The notes below the pieces were generated by a model. That model saw only the letters and a program-made list of their open reading frames with translations, searched no databases and was not told the origin of the DNA. From the NCBI RefSeq assembly GCF_900199205.1, contig NZ_OBMJ01000002.1, positions 62,001-126,000 of the forward strand: a stretch of 64,000 nt of DNA, given 5' to 3'. Source of the DNA: Streptomyces sp. 1331.2. GTDB taxonomy: Bacteria; Actinomycetota; Actinomycetes; Streptomycetales; Streptomycetaceae. The translations under genes were made by a program, and so were the position numbers. Of this stretch, positions 62,989 through 64,000 are shown piece after piece. Numbering within the stretch: the stretch's first letter is position 1; every line of letters starts with the position of its first letter.

Positions 62989-63621
62989 GTGGAGACCGTG
63001 GGGGTGTTCGTGACGACCGGGCAGGCCGGGGCGGCGCTCGGGTGTTCGATCCCGACGGTGAAGAAGCTGATGGCCACCGGGCTGGTCCCCGGTGTGCGCG
63101 ACGCGGGCCGGCAGGTGTTCCCGCTGGCCGGACTGCAGGCGCTGCAGGCCCGGCCGGACGCGGACCTCGCCGTCACCGGTGCGGCGGAGCTCGCCGTGCT
63201 GCGCGCGGACGCCCCGCAGCGGGTGGACGAGCCGGGCCGGGAGTGGATCGGCTTCGGCACGGCACTCGACCAGGCGCAGCTGCTGGCCTCGCTGTCGGGC
63301 TGGTGGCGGTGCGACCCGGCCCGCGTGGCTGCGGGCGGGGCGCTGCCGGTGACGGTGGCCTCCTTCGTCGTCGCCGTGCTGACCGGCCTGACCGGCTGGG
63401 AGTCCGACGGCGCCACCGGGACCGCGGCCCGCTACCGCTTCCCGCACGCCAGGCTGGTCGGCTACCTGAACGACCTCACCGCCCCCGCCAACGCCGCCGC
63501 CCCGACCGACGCCGAGGACGCCCGCCTGGCCGCCGTCCTGCTCGGCACCCGGCTCCCGTCCGTCTCCGGCGGGCCGATCGCCTACGTCACCGCAGGCCGT
63601 CCTGCCGCCGAAGGGGAGTGA
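62989..63621 (+). CDS. MerR/excisionase-like HTH protein of unknown function
   Basis: 210 residues. The N-terminus (TTGQAGAALGCSIPTVKKLM, ATGLVPGVRDAGRQVF) is a winged HTH of the excisionase/MerR kind; the remainder is uncharacterised and helical. The GTG start follows GGAG. The next gene starts 7 nt after its stop, so they are one operon. Confidence 0.72.
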   Translation: METVGVFVTTGQAGAALGCSIPTVKKLMATGLVPGVRDAGRQVFPLAGLQALQARPDADLAVTGAAELAVLRADAPQRVDEPGREWIGFGTALDQAQLLASLSGWWRCDPARVAAGGALPVTVASFVVAVLTGLTGWESDGATGTAARYRFPHARLVGYLNDLTAPANAAAPTDAEDARLAAVLLGTRLPSVSGGPIAYVTAGRPAAEGE

Positions 63622-63628
63622 CCTGCCG

Positions 63629-64000
63629 ATGGACCGCAAGACGTACACCGCCGAACTCGCCGGCCTGCGGGAGCTGCGCGCCGGGATCACCGCCGCCGAG
63701 AAGGCCGTCGCCGCCGCGCAGAAGGAACTGGACAAGCTCACCGCGCAGCGCGCCCGCCGGGTGACCGGCCTCGCCGGGTACGAGGGGGCGAAGGCGGACG
63801 CGATCGCGAAGGCGGGCGGGCTGTCGGTGGCCGACGTGGTGCGGCTCGCGCCGGTGCTGGACCCGACCCCGGCCTCGGTGCGGGCGGCGGCATCGGCAGC
63901 GGCATCGGCAGCGGTTGAGGCCGAGGTCGAGGAGCAGTCTGCGGCTCAGCCGATCGCCCCCGCCGTAAAGGCCGCCGAGCCCCCATCCGAGCCCGCCGCC
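63629..64000 (+). CDS. coiled-coil protein, cut off at the right edge
   Basis: 124 residues visible and open at the window end. The N-terminus is a coiled coil (LRAGITAAEKAVAAAQKELD KLTAQ region) followed by an Ala-rich segment with short repeats (AAASAAASAA) and acidic linker. The ATG is preceded by GGGGAG. No family recognised from this part; it is operonic with the HTH gene before it. Confidence 0.6.
   Translation, partial: MDRKTYTAELAGLRELRAGITAAEKAVAAAQKELDKLTAQRARRVTGLAGYEGAKADAIAKAGGLSVADVVRLAPVLDPTPASVRAAASAAASAAVEAEVEEQSAAQPIAPAVKAAEPPSEPAA

Overview
The window reads as chromosome of a Streptomyces or Kitasatospora-type actinomycete. It is GC-rich throughout with strong third-position G/C. 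It carries typical streptomycete families: a SARP/NB-ARC/TPR regulator, a cupin-type XRE regulator, several TetR regulators, secreted CHAP and I36 proteins, a Uma2-family protein and DUF6939. GTG starts and 4-nt ATGA/GTGA overlaps are common. No rRNA or tRNA gene was recognised. LAYOUT: 1-12.3 kb is small-molecule and redox accessory metabolism with local regulators (two NAD(P)-binding SDR-type proteins, a TetR gene with a nested-palindrome operator, an epoxide-hydrolase-like enzyme, quinone oxidoreductases, an M14 carboxypeptidase), including a frameshifted hydrolase/oxidoreductase pair and an ATP-grasp relic. 12.5-22.6 kb holds a large SARP regulator and cell-surface or secreted proteins. 

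22.6-30.3 kb is the most unusual stretch. A primase-polymerase gene and a D5/P4-like helicase gene are translationally coupled and followed by a small unknown gene. A convergent coiled-coil gene and a TIR-domain gene coupled to a YrhB/Imm35-like gene come next. The whole block is peppered with about 35 copies of a hexamer, AGCGAC/GTCGCT, mostly as pairs or triplets at 9-bp spacing. These lie both in non-coding DNA and inside the coiled-coil gene, and become a 13-bp tandem array just upstream of the TIR gene. No integrase or att site was seen. 30.3-36.9 kb is a graveyard and island of small unknown genes, IS5 remnants, a decayed NACHT-type STAND gene, and eleven copies of a 16-bp AT-rich palindrome (a twelfth lies at 19.6 kb). 

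40.8-52.2 kb is a complete type I-E CRISPR-Cas locus. Nineteen repeats are transcribed leftward, away from cas3. The rightward order is cas3, cas8e, cse2, cas7e, cas5e, cas6e, cas1, cas2. Degenerate repeat-like sequences lie between cas3 and cas8e and downstream of cas2. 52.5-64 kb returns to ordinary accessory genes: a SUKH protein, an MFS/TetR pair with a clear operator, an acyl-CoA dehydrogenase/SDR pair with a divergent TetR, an MFS permease, a frameshifted metallo-beta-lactamase-fold gene divergent from an AraC regulator, a cupin, a Uma2 protein and a partial gene at the edge. 

Taken together, 22-53 kb concentrates genome-defence-like functions (TIR, NACHT relic, SUKH and Imm35-type immunity-like proteins, type I-E CRISPR) around a replication-type module with unexplained repeats. 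The repeats and their sharing between the primase and TIR genes are the part most likely to be undescribed. All functions are inferred from sequence reading without database searches.
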